Part shown: positions 46,124-55,840 of the stretch, one piece after another
How positions within the stretch are numbered: the stretch's first letter is position 1
Layout: each line of letters starts with the position of its first letter
Source of the DNA: Mesorhizobium helmanticense
Lineage (GTDB): Bacteria > Pseudomonadota > Alphaproteobacteria > Rhizobiales > Rhizobiaceae
Assembly: GCF_003034915.1 (NCBI RefSeq)
Contig: NZ_PZJX01000025.1
Coordinates: 62,001 to 126,000 of the forward strand
Direction of reading: 5' to 3'
Length of the DNA stretch: 64,000 bases
The notes under the pieces: model-generated
The model's database searches: none
Seen by the model: only the letters and a program-made list of their open reading frames with translations
What the model was told of the DNA's origin: nothing
Position numbers and translations under genes: made by a program

Positions 46124-47716
46124 ATGAAAAAGAAACTGACTTTTGCGGCCGCGTTGCTGGCCGCAAGCGTCATCGGCGGCATGGCTAACGCCAAGCAGCT
46201 GGTCTATTGCTCGGAGGCGGCGCCGGCCGGTTTCGACCCGTCGCCATGGAGCGGTGGCAACGACTTCGACGCGTCGTCACGCACCATCTATTCGCGCCTG
46301 GTCGAGTTCGAACATGGCAAGACCACCATCTCGCCCGGCCTCGCTGAGAGCTGGACGGTTTCCGACGACGGTCTCGAATACACGTTCAAGCTTCGGCCCG
46401 GCGTGAAGTTCCAGACCACCGACTATTTCACGCCGACGCGCGACCTCAATGCCGACGACGTGATCTTCTCCTTCGAACGGCAGTGGAAGAAGGAGAACCC
46501 GTGGTACAGCTATCTGGAAGGCACCGGCTGGGAATATTTCACCGGCATGGGTTTCCCGGATCTCCTGAAGGAAATCGTCAAGGTCGACGACCTGACGGTG
46601 AAGTTCGTGCTGAACAAGCCTGAAGTCGCCTTCCTGCCCGACCTCGGCATGGATTTCGCATCGATCGTCTCCAAGGAATATGCCGACCAGCTCGACAAGG
46701 CCGGCACCAGGCAGCAATTCACCCAGAAGCCGATCGGCACCGGTCCGTTCCAGTTCGTCGACTATCAGGTCGACGCGGTCGTGCGCTATGCGGCATGGGA
46801 CGGCTACTATGGCGGACGCCAGAAGATCGACGATCTGATCTTCGCCATCACGACCGACCCGGCCGTGCGCGCGCAGAAGCTGAAGGCAGGCGAGTGCGAT
46901 ATCATGTCGTACCCGGCGCCGGCCGACATTGCCGGCCTGCAGGCTGACACGAACCTCAAGGTCGACGAGCAGGAAGGCCTCAACATCGGCTACCTGGCCT
47001 ACAACACCACGATGCCGCCCTTCGACAAGGTCGAGGTCCGCAAGGCTCTCAACATGGCGGTCAACAAGAAGGCGATCATCGACGCCGTCTATCAGGGCGC
47101 CGGTCAGCCGGCAACCAACCCGATCCCGCCGACCATGTGGTCCTACAACAAGGACATCAAGGACGATCCCTATGATCCCGAAGCGGCCAAGAAGACGCTG
47201 GCCGACGCAGGCGTCAAGGATCTGTCGATGAAGATCTGGGCAATGCCCGTCAGCCGTCCGTACAACCCGAACGCCCAGCGCGTCGCTGAAATGATCCAGG
47301 CCGACTACGCCGCCGTCGGTGTCAAGGCCGAGATCGTCAGCTACGAATGGACCGAGTATCGCGAGCGCGGCAAGCAGAAGGATCGTGACGGCGCCTTCCA
47401 GCTCGGCTGGACCGGCGACAATGGCGATCCGGACAACTTCCTGTTCCTGCTCGGCTGCGACGCCATCGGCCAGTCCAACTACGCGATCTGGTGCAACAAG
47501 GAGTTCGAGGACTTGCTCAAGAAGGGCAAGGCCACCACGGACGTTGCCGAACGCACCAAGATCTACGAAGAAGCTCAGGTCGTGTTCAAGCGTGAGGCCC
47601 CGTGGCTGACCATCGCCCATTCCAAGGTCTTCATGCCGATGAACAAGAGGGTCTCGGGCTTCGTCATGGATCCGCTCGGCATTCACCGGTTTGACGGCGT
47701 CGACGTCACCGAATAA
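46124..47716 (+). CDS. Dipeptide-type ABC transporter substrate-binding protein
   Basis: A 530-residue family 5 periplasmic binding protein with a clear signal peptide (KKKLTFAAALLAASVIGG, cleavage after ANA). Mature features include the LVYCSEAAPAGFDPSPWSGG start and LKAGECDIMSYPAPADI, like DppA. A GGGAG ribosome-binding site precedes the ATG at 46124. A hairpin follows its stop (47734-47761), probably keeping the amount of binding protein above that of the permeases. Ligand may be di- or oligopeptides or heme precursors; DppA-like closeness is judged by eye. Confidence 0.9.
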   Translation: MKKKLTFAAALLAASVIGGMANAKQLVYCSEAAPAGFDPSPWSGGNDFDASSRTIYSRLVEFEHGKTTISPGLAESWTVSDDGLEYTFKLRPGVKFQTTDYFTPTRDLNADDVIFSFERQWKKENPWYSYLEGTGWEYFTGMGFPDLLKEIVKVDDLTVKFVLNKPEVAFLPDLGMDFASIVSKEYADQLDKAGTRQQFTQKPIGTGPFQFVDYQVDAVVRYAAWDGYYGGRQKIDDLIFAITTDPAVRAQKLKAGECDIMSYPAPADIAGLQADTNLKVDEQEGLNIGYLAYNTTMPPFDKVEVRKALNMAVNKKAIIDAVYQGAGQPATNPIPPTMWSYNKDIKDDPYDPEAAKKTLADAGVKDLSMKIWAMPVSRPYNPNAQRVAEMIQADYAAVGVKAEIVSYEWTEYRERGKQKDRDGAFQLGWTGDNGDPDNFLFLLGCDAIGQSNYAIWCNKEFEDLLKKGKATTDVAERTKIYEEAQVVFKREAPWLTIAHSKVFMPMNKRVSGFVMDPLGIHRFDGVDVTE

Positions 47717-47733
47717 GTCCATGAGAAATTGGG

Positions 47734-47761
47734 CGGCGGCGCTGGACTTCCAGCGCCGCCG
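47734..47761 (+). terminator. Intercistronic hairpin after the binding-protein gene
   Basis: CGGCGGCGCTGG and CCAGCGCCGCCG (12 bp, perfect) with an ACTT loop, lying between the binding protein and permease genes. It likely stabilises the upstream mRNA or allows only partial readthrough. Confidence 0.65.
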
Positions 47762-47775
47762 TTCTATGAAGTAAG

Positions 47776-48783
47776 ATGCTCCGTTATCTCCTCCATAAGC
47801 TCGCCCTGATCGTTCCGACCGTGTTCGGCATATCGCTGGCGGCGTTTGCTTTCGTTCGGCTGCTGCCGGGCGACCCGATCCTCGCCCTGGCCGGCGAGCG
47901 CGGCGTCAGCCCCGAGCGCTATGCGCAGCTTCTCGAGCAATTCGGCTATAACAGGCCCTATGTCATCCAGTATCTCGAATATATCGGCAGAGTCCTGACC
48001 GGCGACTTCGGCATTTCGATCGCCACCAAGCGGCCGGTGCTCGGCGAGTTCCAGGCGCTGTTTCCGGCAACGCTGGAACTGGCGACGATCGCATTGATCA
48101 TCGCCGTCCTGCTCGGCATTCCCGCCGGCATCTTCGCCGCGATCAAGCGCGGATCATGGTTCGACCAGGCGACGATGGGCGTGGCGCTGACCGGCTACTC
48201 CATGCCGATCTTCTGGTGGGGCCTGCTGCTCATCATCTTCTTTTCCGGTTATCTCGGTTGGACCCCGGTCTCCGGCCGCATCGGCCTGCAGTATTTCTTC
48301 AAGCCGACCACGGGTTTCATGCTGATAGACAGCCTGATCTCCGGCAAGAGCGGCGCTTTCAGGTCCGCTGCCAGTCACCTGGTCCTGCCGGCCATCGTGC
48401 TGGCGACGATTCCGCTCGCCGTCATAGCGCGCCAGACGCGGTCGGCGATGCTGGAGGTACTGGGCGAGGATTATGTCCGCACCGCGCGCGCCAAGGGTCT
48501 GGCGCCGCGCCGCGTCATCGGGCTCCATGCCTTTCGCAACGCGCTGATCCCGGTCGTCACCACCATTGGCCTGCAGGTCGGCACGCTGATGGCCGGCGCC
48601 ATCCTCACCGAGACGATCTTTTCCTGGCCCGGCATCGGCAAATGGATGATCGACGCGATCGGCAAGCGCGACTATGTCGTCGTTCAGAGCGGCCTGCTGA
48701 TCATCGCGCTGATCGTCATGGCGGTGAACCTGATCGTCGACGTGCTCTATGCCGTCATCAACCCACGCATCCGGGTGCAGTGA
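47776..48783 (+). CDS. Dipeptide-type ABC transporter permease (DppB type)
   Basis: A 335-residue inner-membrane permease with six helices. It has the N-terminal LHKLALIVPTVFGISLAAFAF helix and the EAA loop DYVRTARAKGLAPRRVIGLHAFRNALIP typical of DppB/OppB proteins. It forms the channel with the 48785 permease and follows the binding-protein gene by 59 bases containing a hairpin. Confidence 0.93.
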   Translation: MLRYLLHKLALIVPTVFGISLAAFAFVRLLPGDPILALAGERGVSPERYAQLLEQFGYNRPYVIQYLEYIGRVLTGDFGISIATKRPVLGEFQALFPATLELATIALIIAVLLGIPAGIFAAIKRGSWFDQATMGVALTGYSMPIFWWGLLLIIFFSGYLGWTPVSGRIGLQYFFKPTTGFMLIDSLISGKSGAFRSAASHLVLPAIVLATIPLAVIARQTRSAMLEVLGEDYVRTARAKGLAPRRVIGLHAFRNALIPVVTTIGLQVGTLMAGAILTETIFSWPGIGKWMIDAIGKRDYVVVQSGLLIIALIVMAVNLIVDVLYAVINPRIRVQ

Positions 48784-48784
48784 G

Positions 48785-49702
48785 ATGACAGACCAGTCCG
48801 CGGCCGAAGCCACCGCTGCCTCCGTTCAACCCGGCGGCCGGCAACGCGCCTTTGCCGAGTTCTGGCACTACTATTCGATGAACACCGGCGCCGTCATCGG
48901 CCTTGTCGTGTTCGCTCTGCTCGTGCTGGTGGCGATCTTCGCGCCGCTGGTCGCGCCGCATTCGCCCGACGAGCAGTTTCGCGATGCGCTGCTGGCGCCG
49001 CCGGCCTGGCAGGAGGGCGGCAAATCGATGTTCCTGCTCGGCACCGATGCGGTCGGCCGCGACATGCTTTCGCGGCTGATCTTCGGTGCGCGTTTCTCGC
49101 TGTTCATCGGCCTGGTGGTCGTCGTCTTCTCGCTGACCAGCGGCATCATCCTCGGCGTGCTCGCCGGCTATTTCCGCGGTTGGGTCGATACGCTGATCAT
49201 GCGCGTCATGGACATCATCCTGGCCTTCCCGTCGCTGCTGCTCGCGCTGGTGCTGGTGGCGATCCTTGGGCCTGGCCTGTTCAACGCCATGCTGGCGATC
49301 GCGCTGGTGCTGCAGCCGCATTTTGCCCGGCTCACCCGTGCGGCGGTGATGGCCGAAAAGAACCGCGAATATGTGGTCTCCGCCAAGGTCGCCGGCGCCA
49401 GTCACATCAGGCTGATGCTGGTGACGATCCTGCCGAACTGCGTGGCGCCGCTGATCGTCCAGGCGACGCTGTCCTTCTCCAACGCCATCCTCGAGGCCGC
49501 CGCGCTCGGCTTCCTTGGCGTTGGCGCGCAACCGCCGACGCCCGAATGGGGCACCATGCTGGCTTCGGCTCGCGAGTTCATCCTGCGCGCCCCATGGGTG
49601 GTAACCTTCCCCGGCCTTGCCATCCTGATCACGGTGCTGGCCATCAACCTGATCGGCGACGGCCTGCGCGACGCCTTCGATCCCAAGCTGAAGAGGTCGT
49701 GA
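48785..49702 (+). CDS. Dipeptide-type ABC transporter permease (DppC type)
   Basis: A 305-residue permease with an N-terminal cytoplasmic stretch and six helices. The N-terminal OppC-type domain (HYYSMNTGAVIGLVVF) and the EAA loop REYVVSAKVAGASHIRLMLVTILPN are visible. The ATG at 48785 begins one base after the previous stop, indicating tight coupling. Longer open frames in this area are shadows. Confidence 0.93.
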   Translation: MTDQSAAEATAASVQPGGRQRAFAEFWHYYSMNTGAVIGLVVFALLVLVAIFAPLVAPHSPDEQFRDALLAPPAWQEGGKSMFLLGTDAVGRDMLSRLIFGARFSLFIGLVVVVFSLTSGIILGVLAGYFRGWVDTLIMRVMDIILAFPSLLLALVLVAILGPGLFNAMLAIALVLQPHFARLTRAAVMAEKNREYVVSAKVAGASHIRLMLVTILPNCVAPLIVQATLSFSNAILEAAALGFLGVGAQPPTPEWGTMLASAREFILRAPWVVTFPGLAILITVLAINLIGDGLRDAFDPKLKRS

Positions 49703-49707
49703 GCCCC

Positions 49708-50583
49708 ATGCCTCTTCTCGAGATCAGGAACCTGACCGTCTCCTTCGACACCGCCGCCGGTCCGTTCATGGCCGTGCAAGGCATCGACCTGTCGATCGAA
49801 CCGCGCGAGGTGCTGGCGATCGTCGGCGAATCCGGTTCCGGCAAGTCTGTGGCGATGCTGGCGGTGATGGGGCTGTTGCCCAACACGGCGACGGTGAAGG
49901 CCGACCGCATGGCCTTCGACGGCATCGACCTGCTCGGACTCAGCCCGTCGCAACGGCGCAAGATCGTCGGCAAGGACATCTCGATGATCTTCCAGGAGCC
50001 GATCGCCAGTCTCAACCCGTGCTTCACCGCCGGCTTCCAGATCGAGGAGGTGCTGCGCTTTCACATGGGCATGGATCGCGCCCAGCGCCGGGCTCGCGCC
50101 ATCGAACTGATGACGCTGGTCGGCATCGCCGATCCGGAAGAACGGTTGAACTCGTTCCCGCACCAGATGTCGGGCGGTCAGTGCCAGCGTGTCATGATCG
50201 CCATTGCCATCGCCTGCAATCCGAAGCTGTTGATCGCCGACGAGCCGACGACAGCCCTTGATGTCACCATCCAGAAGCAGATCCTCGATCTGCTGGTCTC
50301 CCTGCAGGCCAAATATGGCATGGGGCTGATCATGATCACCCACAATATGGGCGTGGTGGCAGAGACGGCGGACCGTGTCATCGTCCAGTACAAGGGCCGC
50401 AAGATGGAAGAGGCCGACGTGCTTTCACTCTTCGAATCCCCGAAGAGCAACTACACGCGCGCGCTGCTGTCGGCGCTGCCGGAAAACGCCGTCGGCGACC
50501 GGCTTCCGACCGTTTCCGACATGCTGTTCGAGCCGGCCCCCTCTGCCGCGAGATCTGGGTCGCCAACGGGGGCTGCCTCATGA
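49708..50583 (+). CDS. Dipeptide-type ABC transporter ATPase (DppD type)
   Basis: A 291-residue ATPase with Walker A GESGSGKS, signature [16 protein letters not shown], Walker [15 protein letters not shown] and switch [12 protein letters not shown]. The C-terminal part has the oligopeptide-specific domain usually ending in a cysteine-containing iron-sulfur loop, but here it ends SPTGAAS without those cysteines. The ATG is five bases after the permease stop. It works with the next ATPase as a heterodimer. Confidence 0.92.
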   Translation: MPLLEIRNLTVSFDTAAGPFMAVQGIDLSIEPREVLAIVGESGSGKSVAMLAVMGLLPNTATVKADRMAFDGIDLLGLSPSQRRKIVGKDISMIFQEPIASLNPCFTAGFQIEEVLRFHMGMDRAQRRARAIELMTLVGIADPEERLNSFPHQMSGGQCQRVMIAIAIACNPKLLIADEPTTALDVTIQKQILDLLVSLQAKYGMGLIMITHNMGVVAETADRVIVQYKGRKMEEADVLSLFESPKSNYTRALLSALPENAVGDRLPTVSDMLFEPAPSAARSGSPTGAAS

Positions 50584-51410
50584 GTGTGACGGTTCTCGAA
50601 GGCAAGAACATCGTGCGCGACTATCATGTCGGCGGCGGCCTGTTTCGCCCCAGCCGCACCGTTCATGCGGTCAAGGGTGTCTCTTTTACCGTGCAGAAAG
50701 GCAAGACCTTGGCCATCGTCGGCGAAAGCGGCTGCGGCAAGTCCACGCTCGCCCGCATCATCACGCTGATCGATCCTGCGACATCAGGCGAACTCTTCAT
50801 CGACGGCAACAAGGTCGACATCGCCAAGGACGGCCTGACGAAGGAGATGCGCCGCAAGGTGCAGATCGTGTTCCAGAACCCCTATGGCTCGCTCAACCCG
50901 CGCCAGAAGATCGGCGATGTGCTCGGTGAGCCGCTGATCATCAACACCGACAAGCCGGCCGAAGAACGCCGCGACCTCGCCATGAAGATGCTGAAGAAGG
51001 TCGGCCTCGGCCCCGAGCATTACAACCGCTACCCGCACATGTTCTCGGGCGGCCAGCGCCAGCGCATCGCCATTGCCCGCGCGCTGATGCTGAACCCCAG
51101 CCTGCTGGTGCTGGACGAACCGGTCTCGGCGCTCGATCTTTCGGTGCAGGCGCAGGTGCTCAATCTGCTCGCCGACCTGCAGGACGAGTTCCAACTCACC
51201 TATGTCTTCATCAGCCATGATCTGTCGGTGGTGCGCTACATCGCCGACGACGTGATGGTGATGTATTTCGGCGAGGCGGTCGAATACGGCTCGCGCGACG
51301 AGGTTTTTGCTGACCCCAAGCACAACTACACCAGGACGCTGTTCGCGGCGACGCCGCGCGCCGACGTCGCCTCGATCAAGGCCAGGCTGGCGAAGAAGAA
51401 GGCCGCCTGA
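50580..51410 (+). CDS. Dipeptide-type ABC transporter ATPase (DppF type)
   Basis: A 276-residue second ATPase; Walker A GESGCGKSTLARIITLI, signature FSGGQRQRIAIARALM, Walker B LLVLDEPVSALDLSVQAQV, and switch FISHDLSVVRY. Overlap of four bases (ATGA) with the preceding gene. It has the C-terminal oligopeptide/dipeptide extension ending in a lysine-rich RLAKKKAA. It completes the five-gene transporter operon. Confidence 0.93.
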   Translation: MSVTVLEGKNIVRDYHVGGGLFRPSRTVHAVKGVSFTVQKGKTLAIVGESGCGKSTLARIITLIDPATSGELFIDGNKVDIAKDGLTKEMRRKVQIVFQNPYGSLNPRQKIGDVLGEPLIINTDKPAEERRDLAMKMLKKVGLGPEHYNRYPHMFSGGQRQRIAIARALMLNPSLLVLDEPVSALDLSVQAQVLNLLADLQDEFQLTYVFISHDLSVVRYIADDVMVMYFGEAVEYGSRDEVFADPKHNYTRTLFAATPRADVASIKARLAKKKAA

Positions 51411-51447
51411 CGCCCGCGCCGCGACCGTCAGGCCGGCGCCGGAACCA

Positions 51448-52728
51448 TCAGGACAGCTTGGCGATAGTGGCGCGTAGCGCCTCGCCGAAGCGGTGCACTT
51501 CCTCGACCGTGTTGTAGTGCACCAGCGAGGCGCGGATGGCGCCGCTGTCCATCGAGAGGTTGAGGCGCTTCATCAGCCGCGGCGCGTACATGTGCCCGTC
51601 TCGAATGCCAATCTGCATCTCGGCCATCTCCTCGACGATGCGCTGCGGCGACAGCTTGCCGATGTTGAAGCACAAGGTCGGCACGCGTTCGTTGATGCGG
51701 GCCTCATCGGCGACGCCGTAGATCGTGGCATCGCAATCCTTGAGCACCTTCAGCATCTCGCGCGCCAGCACCAGCTCGTAATCGCGGATGGCGCCCATGC
51801 CGGCGACGATGTTTTCGCGCCGCGAGCGGTTGTTTGAAGGCGCGAGATTGCGGCCGATCAATTCCAGATATTGCACCGCGGCATCCATGCCGGAGACGTT
51901 CTCGTAGATGAAGGTTCCGGCCTCGACCTTGTAGGGCGGCTCGTCGGGGATGAAATCCTCGCGGAAGGTCGGCAGCCGCTTCAGCGTTTCGAAGCGCCCC
52001 CAAAGGAAGCCCATATGCGGCGAGAAATTCTTGTAGCCGGAACAGACGAGGTAATCGCAGTCCCAGGCCTGCACGTCGATCAATCCATGCGGTCCGTAAT
52101 GCACGCAGTCGAGGAACACTTCCGCACCCGCCGCGTGCGCGATCCTGGCGACGGAAGCGACGTCGACGATCGAGCCGATCGAATGCGCCGTCACCGTGCA
52201 GGCGACGAGCCTTGTGCGATCCGAGACCAGCGGCCTGAGGTCGTCGACATGGAGGTTGCCGTCCTCGCGCATGCGCCACCACCGAAACTTCGCGCCGGCC
52301 TGCTCCAGCGCCAGCCAGGTCGCGATGTTGGCATCATGGTCCATGTCGGTGATGACGATCTCGTTACGCTCCTTCAGCATCTGGCCGATGCCGAGGCTGA
52401 CGAGGCGGATGAACGAGGTGGCGTTCATGCCGAAGCAGATTTCCGACGGACTATAGGCGTTGATCAGCAGCGCCACGCTCTCGCGCGCCTCAGTGACCGA
52501 TTGATCGACCGTGACGCTGCGGCTATAGCGGCCGCCGCGCTGCACATTGTGCGCCACCAGATGGTTTGTCACTGCGTCGAGCACGCTTTGCGGGATCTGC
52601 GCGCCGGCGGCATTGTCCATGAAGATGAAGTCGCCGGCCTGCAGCAAGGCGGGGAACATGGCGCGGATCGTATCGACCGGGAAGGCTGCGGAGACGGTGC
52701 CTGCATTGTGGGTCTGATGCTTGTTCAA
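51448..52728 (-). CDS. Class V aminotransferase/cysteine-desulfurase-like PLP enzyme
   Basis: A 426-residue fold-type-I PLP enzyme of the cysteine desulfurase-like (VC1184-type) group. It shows [20 protein letters not shown] at the start, [20 protein letters not shown] and the PLP lysine in [17 protein letters not shown]. The family includes desulfurases, C-S lyases and epimerases; the lack of a SufS mobile loop cysteine in the usual place makes desulfurase activity uncertain. It is the last gene of the minus-strand set with the partial amino-acid transporter. Confidence 0.85.
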   Translation of the reverse strand: MNKHQTHNAGTVSAAFPVDTIRAMFPALLQAGDFIFMDNAAGAQIPQSVLDAVTNHLVAHNVQRGGRYSRSVTVDQSVTEARESVALLINAYSPSEICFGMNATSFIRLVSLGIGQMLKERNEIVITDMDHDANIATWLALEQAGAKFRWWRMREDGNLHVDDLRPLVSDRTRLVACTVTAHSIGSIVDVASVARIAHAAGAEVFLDCVHYGPHGLIDVQAWDCDYLVCSGYKNFSPHMGFLWGRFETLKRLPTFREDFIPDEPPYKVEAGTFIYENVSGMDAAVQYLELIGRNLAPSNNRSRRENIVAGMGAIRDYELVLAREMLKVLKDCDATIYGVADEARINERVPTLCFNIGKLSPQRIVEEMAEMQIGIRDGHMYAPRLMKRLNLSMDSGAIRASLVHYNTVEEVHRFGEALRATIAKLS

Positions 52729-52769
52729 GATGGCTCCTGCGAAATTGACAGATGGGGGAACTGGCGATG

Positions 52770-53444
52770 TCAGCGGGTCTTTTCGGTTTTGAAGCGGCGT
52801 TCCAGCAGACTGACGAGGCGGACCATCGGCCAGAGGAAGAGGAGATAGACCAGCGCCGCGCCGATCAACGGCGAGGGGTTGGCGTAGAGTGACTGCGCAT
52901 TGGTCGCCTCCTTCAGCAGTTCGGGCAGCGCCACGGTTGAGGCGAGCGAGGTGTCCTTGAACATCGAAACGCAGTTGCTGGTCATCGGCGGAATGACCAC
53001 GCGGATCGCTTGCGGCAGCACCACCTTGCGCAAGGTTAGCAAAAACGGCAGGCCAAGTGCCTGCGCCGCCTCGAACTGGCCGCGCGGAATGCTCTCTATG
53101 CCGGAGCGGAACACCTCGGCCGAATAAGCCGCCATGATGATGGCGAATGCCGTCACCGCCGAGGCCCAGGACGACAGGCGTATGCCGAGGAACGGCAGCG
53201 CGTAGTAGATCAGGATCAGCACGACCAGCACAGGCATCGCCCGGAAAATATCGATATAGCCGACCGCCAGCAGCCGCAGCGGCTTTGGCGCATAGAGCCG
53301 CATCAGGCTGATCGCCAGGCCGACGGGGATACCGATGCCGATGCTGAAGAGCCCGAGCAGCAACGTGTTCAGGAAGCCGCGCAGCAGCGCCGGCAAGCTG
53401 GAGATCATGACATCGGCGTTGAAGAAGGTCTCGATCAGCGACAT
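52770..53444 (-). CDS. Amino-acid ABC transporter permease (GlnP/HisM family)
   Basis: A 224-residue inner-membrane permease of the polar amino acid family, with the [22 protein letters not shown]-terminal helix and the EAA loop [30 protein letters not shown]. Only one permease and no ATPase are encoded nearby, so it needs a partner ATPase from elsewhere in the genome or the complex is a homodimer with a shared ATPase. It is preceded by the binding-protein gene and a strong hairpin. Confidence 0.9.
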   Translation of the reverse strand: MSLIETFFNADVMISSLPALLRGFLNTLLLGLFSIGIGIPVGLAISLMRLYAPKPLRLLAVGYIDIFRAMPVLVVLILIYYALPFLGIRLSSWASAVTAFAIIMAAYSAEVFRSGIESIPRGQFEAAQALGLPFLLTLRKVVLPQAIRVVIPPMTSNCVSMFKDTSLASTVALPELLKEATNAQSLYANPSPLIGAALVYLLFLWPMVRLVSLLERRFKTEKTR

Positions 53445-53587
53445 GGGAGCATTCCTGAAAGATTGGCGTCCCGCGACGCTAAAGCATGACTCCCGAAACC
53501 CCGAAATCGGCCTTCGGAGCGATTCATGCGTGAAAGAAGGGCTACGGCGTCCGCTGCGCGTCCAGGAGGCGCGCAACGCTATCCCAT

Positions 53588-53622
53588 GAAATCGTGCCGA
53601 CGTGGAAAGCCGGCACGATTTC
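53588..53622 (-). terminator. Intercistronic hairpin after the amino-acid binding-protein gene
   Basis: GAAATCGTGCCG and CGGCACGATTTC are perfect 12-base complements, 12 bases beyond the binding-protein stop and before the permease gene. It mirrors the hairpin at 47734-47761 and likely gives excess binding protein. Confidence 0.65.
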
Positions 53623-53634
53623 AGCAGCTGCCGC

Positions 53635-54432
53635 TCAGGCCTTCGGCATAGGCATTTCCTTGACGGTCGAAGAATCGGCGGGTGCGTCGCTGCCGAACCA
53701 CTTCTTGTGGATCGCGGCCAGCGTGCCGTCCTTCTTCATCGCGGTCAGCGCGTCGTTCAGCTTGCCGAGCAACGGGTGGTCCTGGGCCATCATCAGGCCG
53801 TACTGCTCGCCGGTCTTGATACGCTCTTTCACAGCGAGATCCTTCATCCTGGTGAAGGAGTATTCCAGGCCTGGAACGTCGCTGACCGCGGCGTCGACGC
53901 GGCCGGCGCTGAGATCGAGCAGCAGGTTCTGCTGCGTGTCGTAGCCCTTCACCTCGCTGAACCCGTCGGCCTCCTGGTGCTGCTTGGTCCAGGCCTCGCC
54001 GGTCGAGCCGGACAGCACGCCGATGATCTTGCCCTTGAGGTCGGCCTCGGTCTTGATCGGGCTGTCGGCCTTTGCTGCGATGCCCATGTCGGAATCGTAG
54101 TAGGGCTGCGTGAACGCCTGCGATTTCAGCCGCTCCGGGGTGATCGTGATCGACGAGATGGCAACGTCGATGCGCTTCGACGTCGTGGCGGCGAACAGCG
54201 CCTGAAATCCGAGATCGGCGATTTCCGTGATCATGCCGATACGCTTCGCCGCCTCGTTGACGATATCGACTTCAAAACCTTCGAAAGTGCCGCTTTCATT
54301 CTTGTATTCGAAGGGCGGATTGGTCGGATAGGCACCGACATTCAGCACGTCCGCGGCATAGGCGGCGGTTGGGCCGACGGCGATGCCGATGGCGGCAGCG
54401 AGAAGAAGCAGGTTGCGACGAGTGAAGCTCAT
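53635..54432 (-). CDS. Amino-acid ABC transporter substrate-binding protein
   Basis: A 265-residue family 3 periplasmic binding protein with signal peptide (SFTRRNLLLLAAAIGIAVG, cleavage after AYA). The ligand-binding domain reads LNVGAYPTNPPFEYKNESGT, then VDIVNEAAKRIG, and AISSITITPERLKSQAF, typical of polar amino-acid binders (glutamine/cystine type). The ATG at 54432 follows GAGGGAAC; an upstream in-frame start is not favoured. It follows the kynureninase-like gene by 98 bases and is probably controlled by the GntR operator upstream of it. Confidence 0.9.
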   Translation of the reverse strand: MSFTRRNLLLLAAAIGIAVGPTAAYAADVLNVGAYPTNPPFEYKNESGTFEGFEVDIVNEAAKRIGMITEIADLGFQALFAATTSKRIDVAISSITITPERLKSQAFTQPYYDSDMGIAAKADSPIKTEADLKGKIIGVLSGSTGEAWTKQHQEADGFSEVKGYDTQQNLLLDLSAGRVDAAVSDVPGLEYSFTRMKDLAVKERIKTGEQYGLMMAQDHPLLGKLNDALTAMKKDGTLAAIHKKWFGSDAPADSSTVKEMPMPKA

Positions 54433-54530
54433 TTTTGTTCCCTCTGGTTTGGCCACTCCCTGTGGCGTTTTCCACTTCCGCCCCTTTCAGCGCCGTATTT
54501 TTCGGACGCTGCAGGCGAGGCGACCTGAAA

Positions 54531-55670
54531 TCAGGATGCGCGGCGTTGCCGCGCGCCGATAACGTCTTGCAGACGCGCAAGCAGGGCATCGACCGCGTCG
54601 CCTGATGTGACCATGCCGGGCGATAGCCTGAGCGTCGCGCCGCGCGCGTCGCAGTAAAGTCGCTCACTGCGCAGCGTCGACACTGTCTTCGCCGGGTCGA
54701 CGCCTTGCGGCAAGGTCAACATGACGCTGCCGCCGCGCTTGTCTGGATCGAGCGGCGAGCGAACCGCCCAGCCATTGTCCAGAGCGCAGCCGATAATGCG
54801 CCCGATCATGCTGGCGTTCTGTGCGCGCATAGCCTCGACGCCTGTGTCGGCGACCCATTCGAGGCCGGGCAGCGATGCGACACTGGCCAGGATGGCCGGC
54901 GTGCCGTGGTCGAACCGGCGTGCATTGTCGGCATAGGCGAAACTGTCGAGATCCCAGGAGAACGGGTTTGGCTGGCTGAACCAGCCGCGAAGCTCGGGCC
55001 GGCATGTTGCCAAGAGATCGGGCGTGACCTGCAGGATGCCGGCGCCCGAAGTGCCGCACAGCCATTTCAGCGAGGTCGAGACGACGAAATCGACCGGCGT
55101 CTCGACAACCGAGAAGGGTGCGACGCCGGCGCCTTGCGTAATGTCGACACCGACGATGGTGCCCATCTTCCGGCCATGCGCGGCAAGCCGCGCCACGTCG
55201 CAGCGGTGCGAGGCCGTCGAGGTGACGAAGGTCAGCAAGGCCAGGCCGACATCGTCCTGCCAGCGGGCGATGAAATCCTCGTCGCGCACCCAGCTCTCGC
55301 CGGGACGCAGCGGCACGGTGTCGAGGGTGAAGTCGAAGCGCTCGGCCAGACCAGCAAGCAGGAAGTGCAGGCTCGGGAAACAGTCGGCGGCGATCAGCAG
55401 GCGCTTTCCCTTCAGGCGCTCGGATGGCAAGGCGCCGATCAGGCTGTAAAGGGCCGACGTGACATTCTCGGCGGTGGTGAGAGTATTTTGTGGAGCATCG
55501 ATCAGCGAGCTCCAGGCATCGATGAAGCGCTGCCGCGCGGCAAGCGCCGCCGGCCACTGGCCGTCATCTTCCGCCGCCCAGGTCCCGGAGAATTCCGCCA
55601 GGGCAGCAGCCATACGCTCCGCCTTGCCGGGAAACGTCCCGATTGAATGGTAGAGAAAATAACCAGACAC
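54531..55670 (-). CDS. Class V PLP enzyme, kynureninase-like
   Basis: A 379-residue fold-type-I PLP enzyme. The PLP lysine is in VVSTSLKWLCGTSGAG, the phosphate-side segment VDITQGAGVAPF, and the region FDHGTPAILASVASLPGLEW is like the kynureninase/aminotransferase V family. Kynureninase would yield anthranilate and alanine, but cysteine lyase- or selenocysteine-type activities are also possible. It starts 16 bases downstream of a perfect GntR-type operator and leads the ABC transporter genes, so it probably acts on the imported compound. Confidence 0.78.
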   Translation of the reverse strand: MSGYFLYHSIGTFPGKAERMAAALAEFSGTWAAEDDGQWPAALAARQRFIDAWSSLIDAPQNTLTTAENVTSALYSLIGALPSERLKGKRLLIAADCFPSLHFLLAGLAERFDFTLDTVPLRPGESWVRDEDFIARWQDDVGLALLTFVTSTASHRCDVARLAAHGRKMGTIVGVDITQGAGVAPFSVVETPVDFVVSTSLKWLCGTSGAGILQVTPDLLATCRPELRGWFSQPNPFSWDLDSFAYADNARRFDHGTPAILASVASLPGLEWVADTGVEAMRAQNASMIGRIIGCALDNGWAVRSPLDPDKRGGSVMLTLPQGVDPAKTVSTLRSERLYCDARGATLRLSPGMVTSGDAVDALLARLQDVIGARQRRAS

Positions 55671-55685
55671 TGCGCTTTTCGCTCC

Positions 55686-55705
55686 TTGTGATCATGTGAT
55701 CACAA
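55686..55705. promoter_or_regulatory. GntR operator upstream of the kynureninase-like gene
   Basis: TTGTGATCATGTGATCACAA is a 20-base dyad with perfect nine-base arms around a TG centre, 16 bases upstream of the PLP-enzyme start. The same TGTGATCA-N2-TGATCACA motif recurs at 56632-56649 in front of the gntR gene. Confidence 0.8.
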
Positions 55706-55840
55706 AATGGAACACGGATCAATCGCTGCCTGCGAAGAAATGCGATTCAATCGGGAAAATCGGGGCGGTCTTTTGCGACCGCGAACGATCGCGAATCGGC
55801 GCCTTCCGGCGTCGATTTGTCGTTCGACTGCACCGGAGCT

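Noticed and set aside
51448..52728. Assignment as SufS/NifS cysteine desulfurase
   Set aside because: No suf, isc or nif genes lie nearby and the catalytic cysteine loop of SufS is not clear, so only a family-level call is justified.
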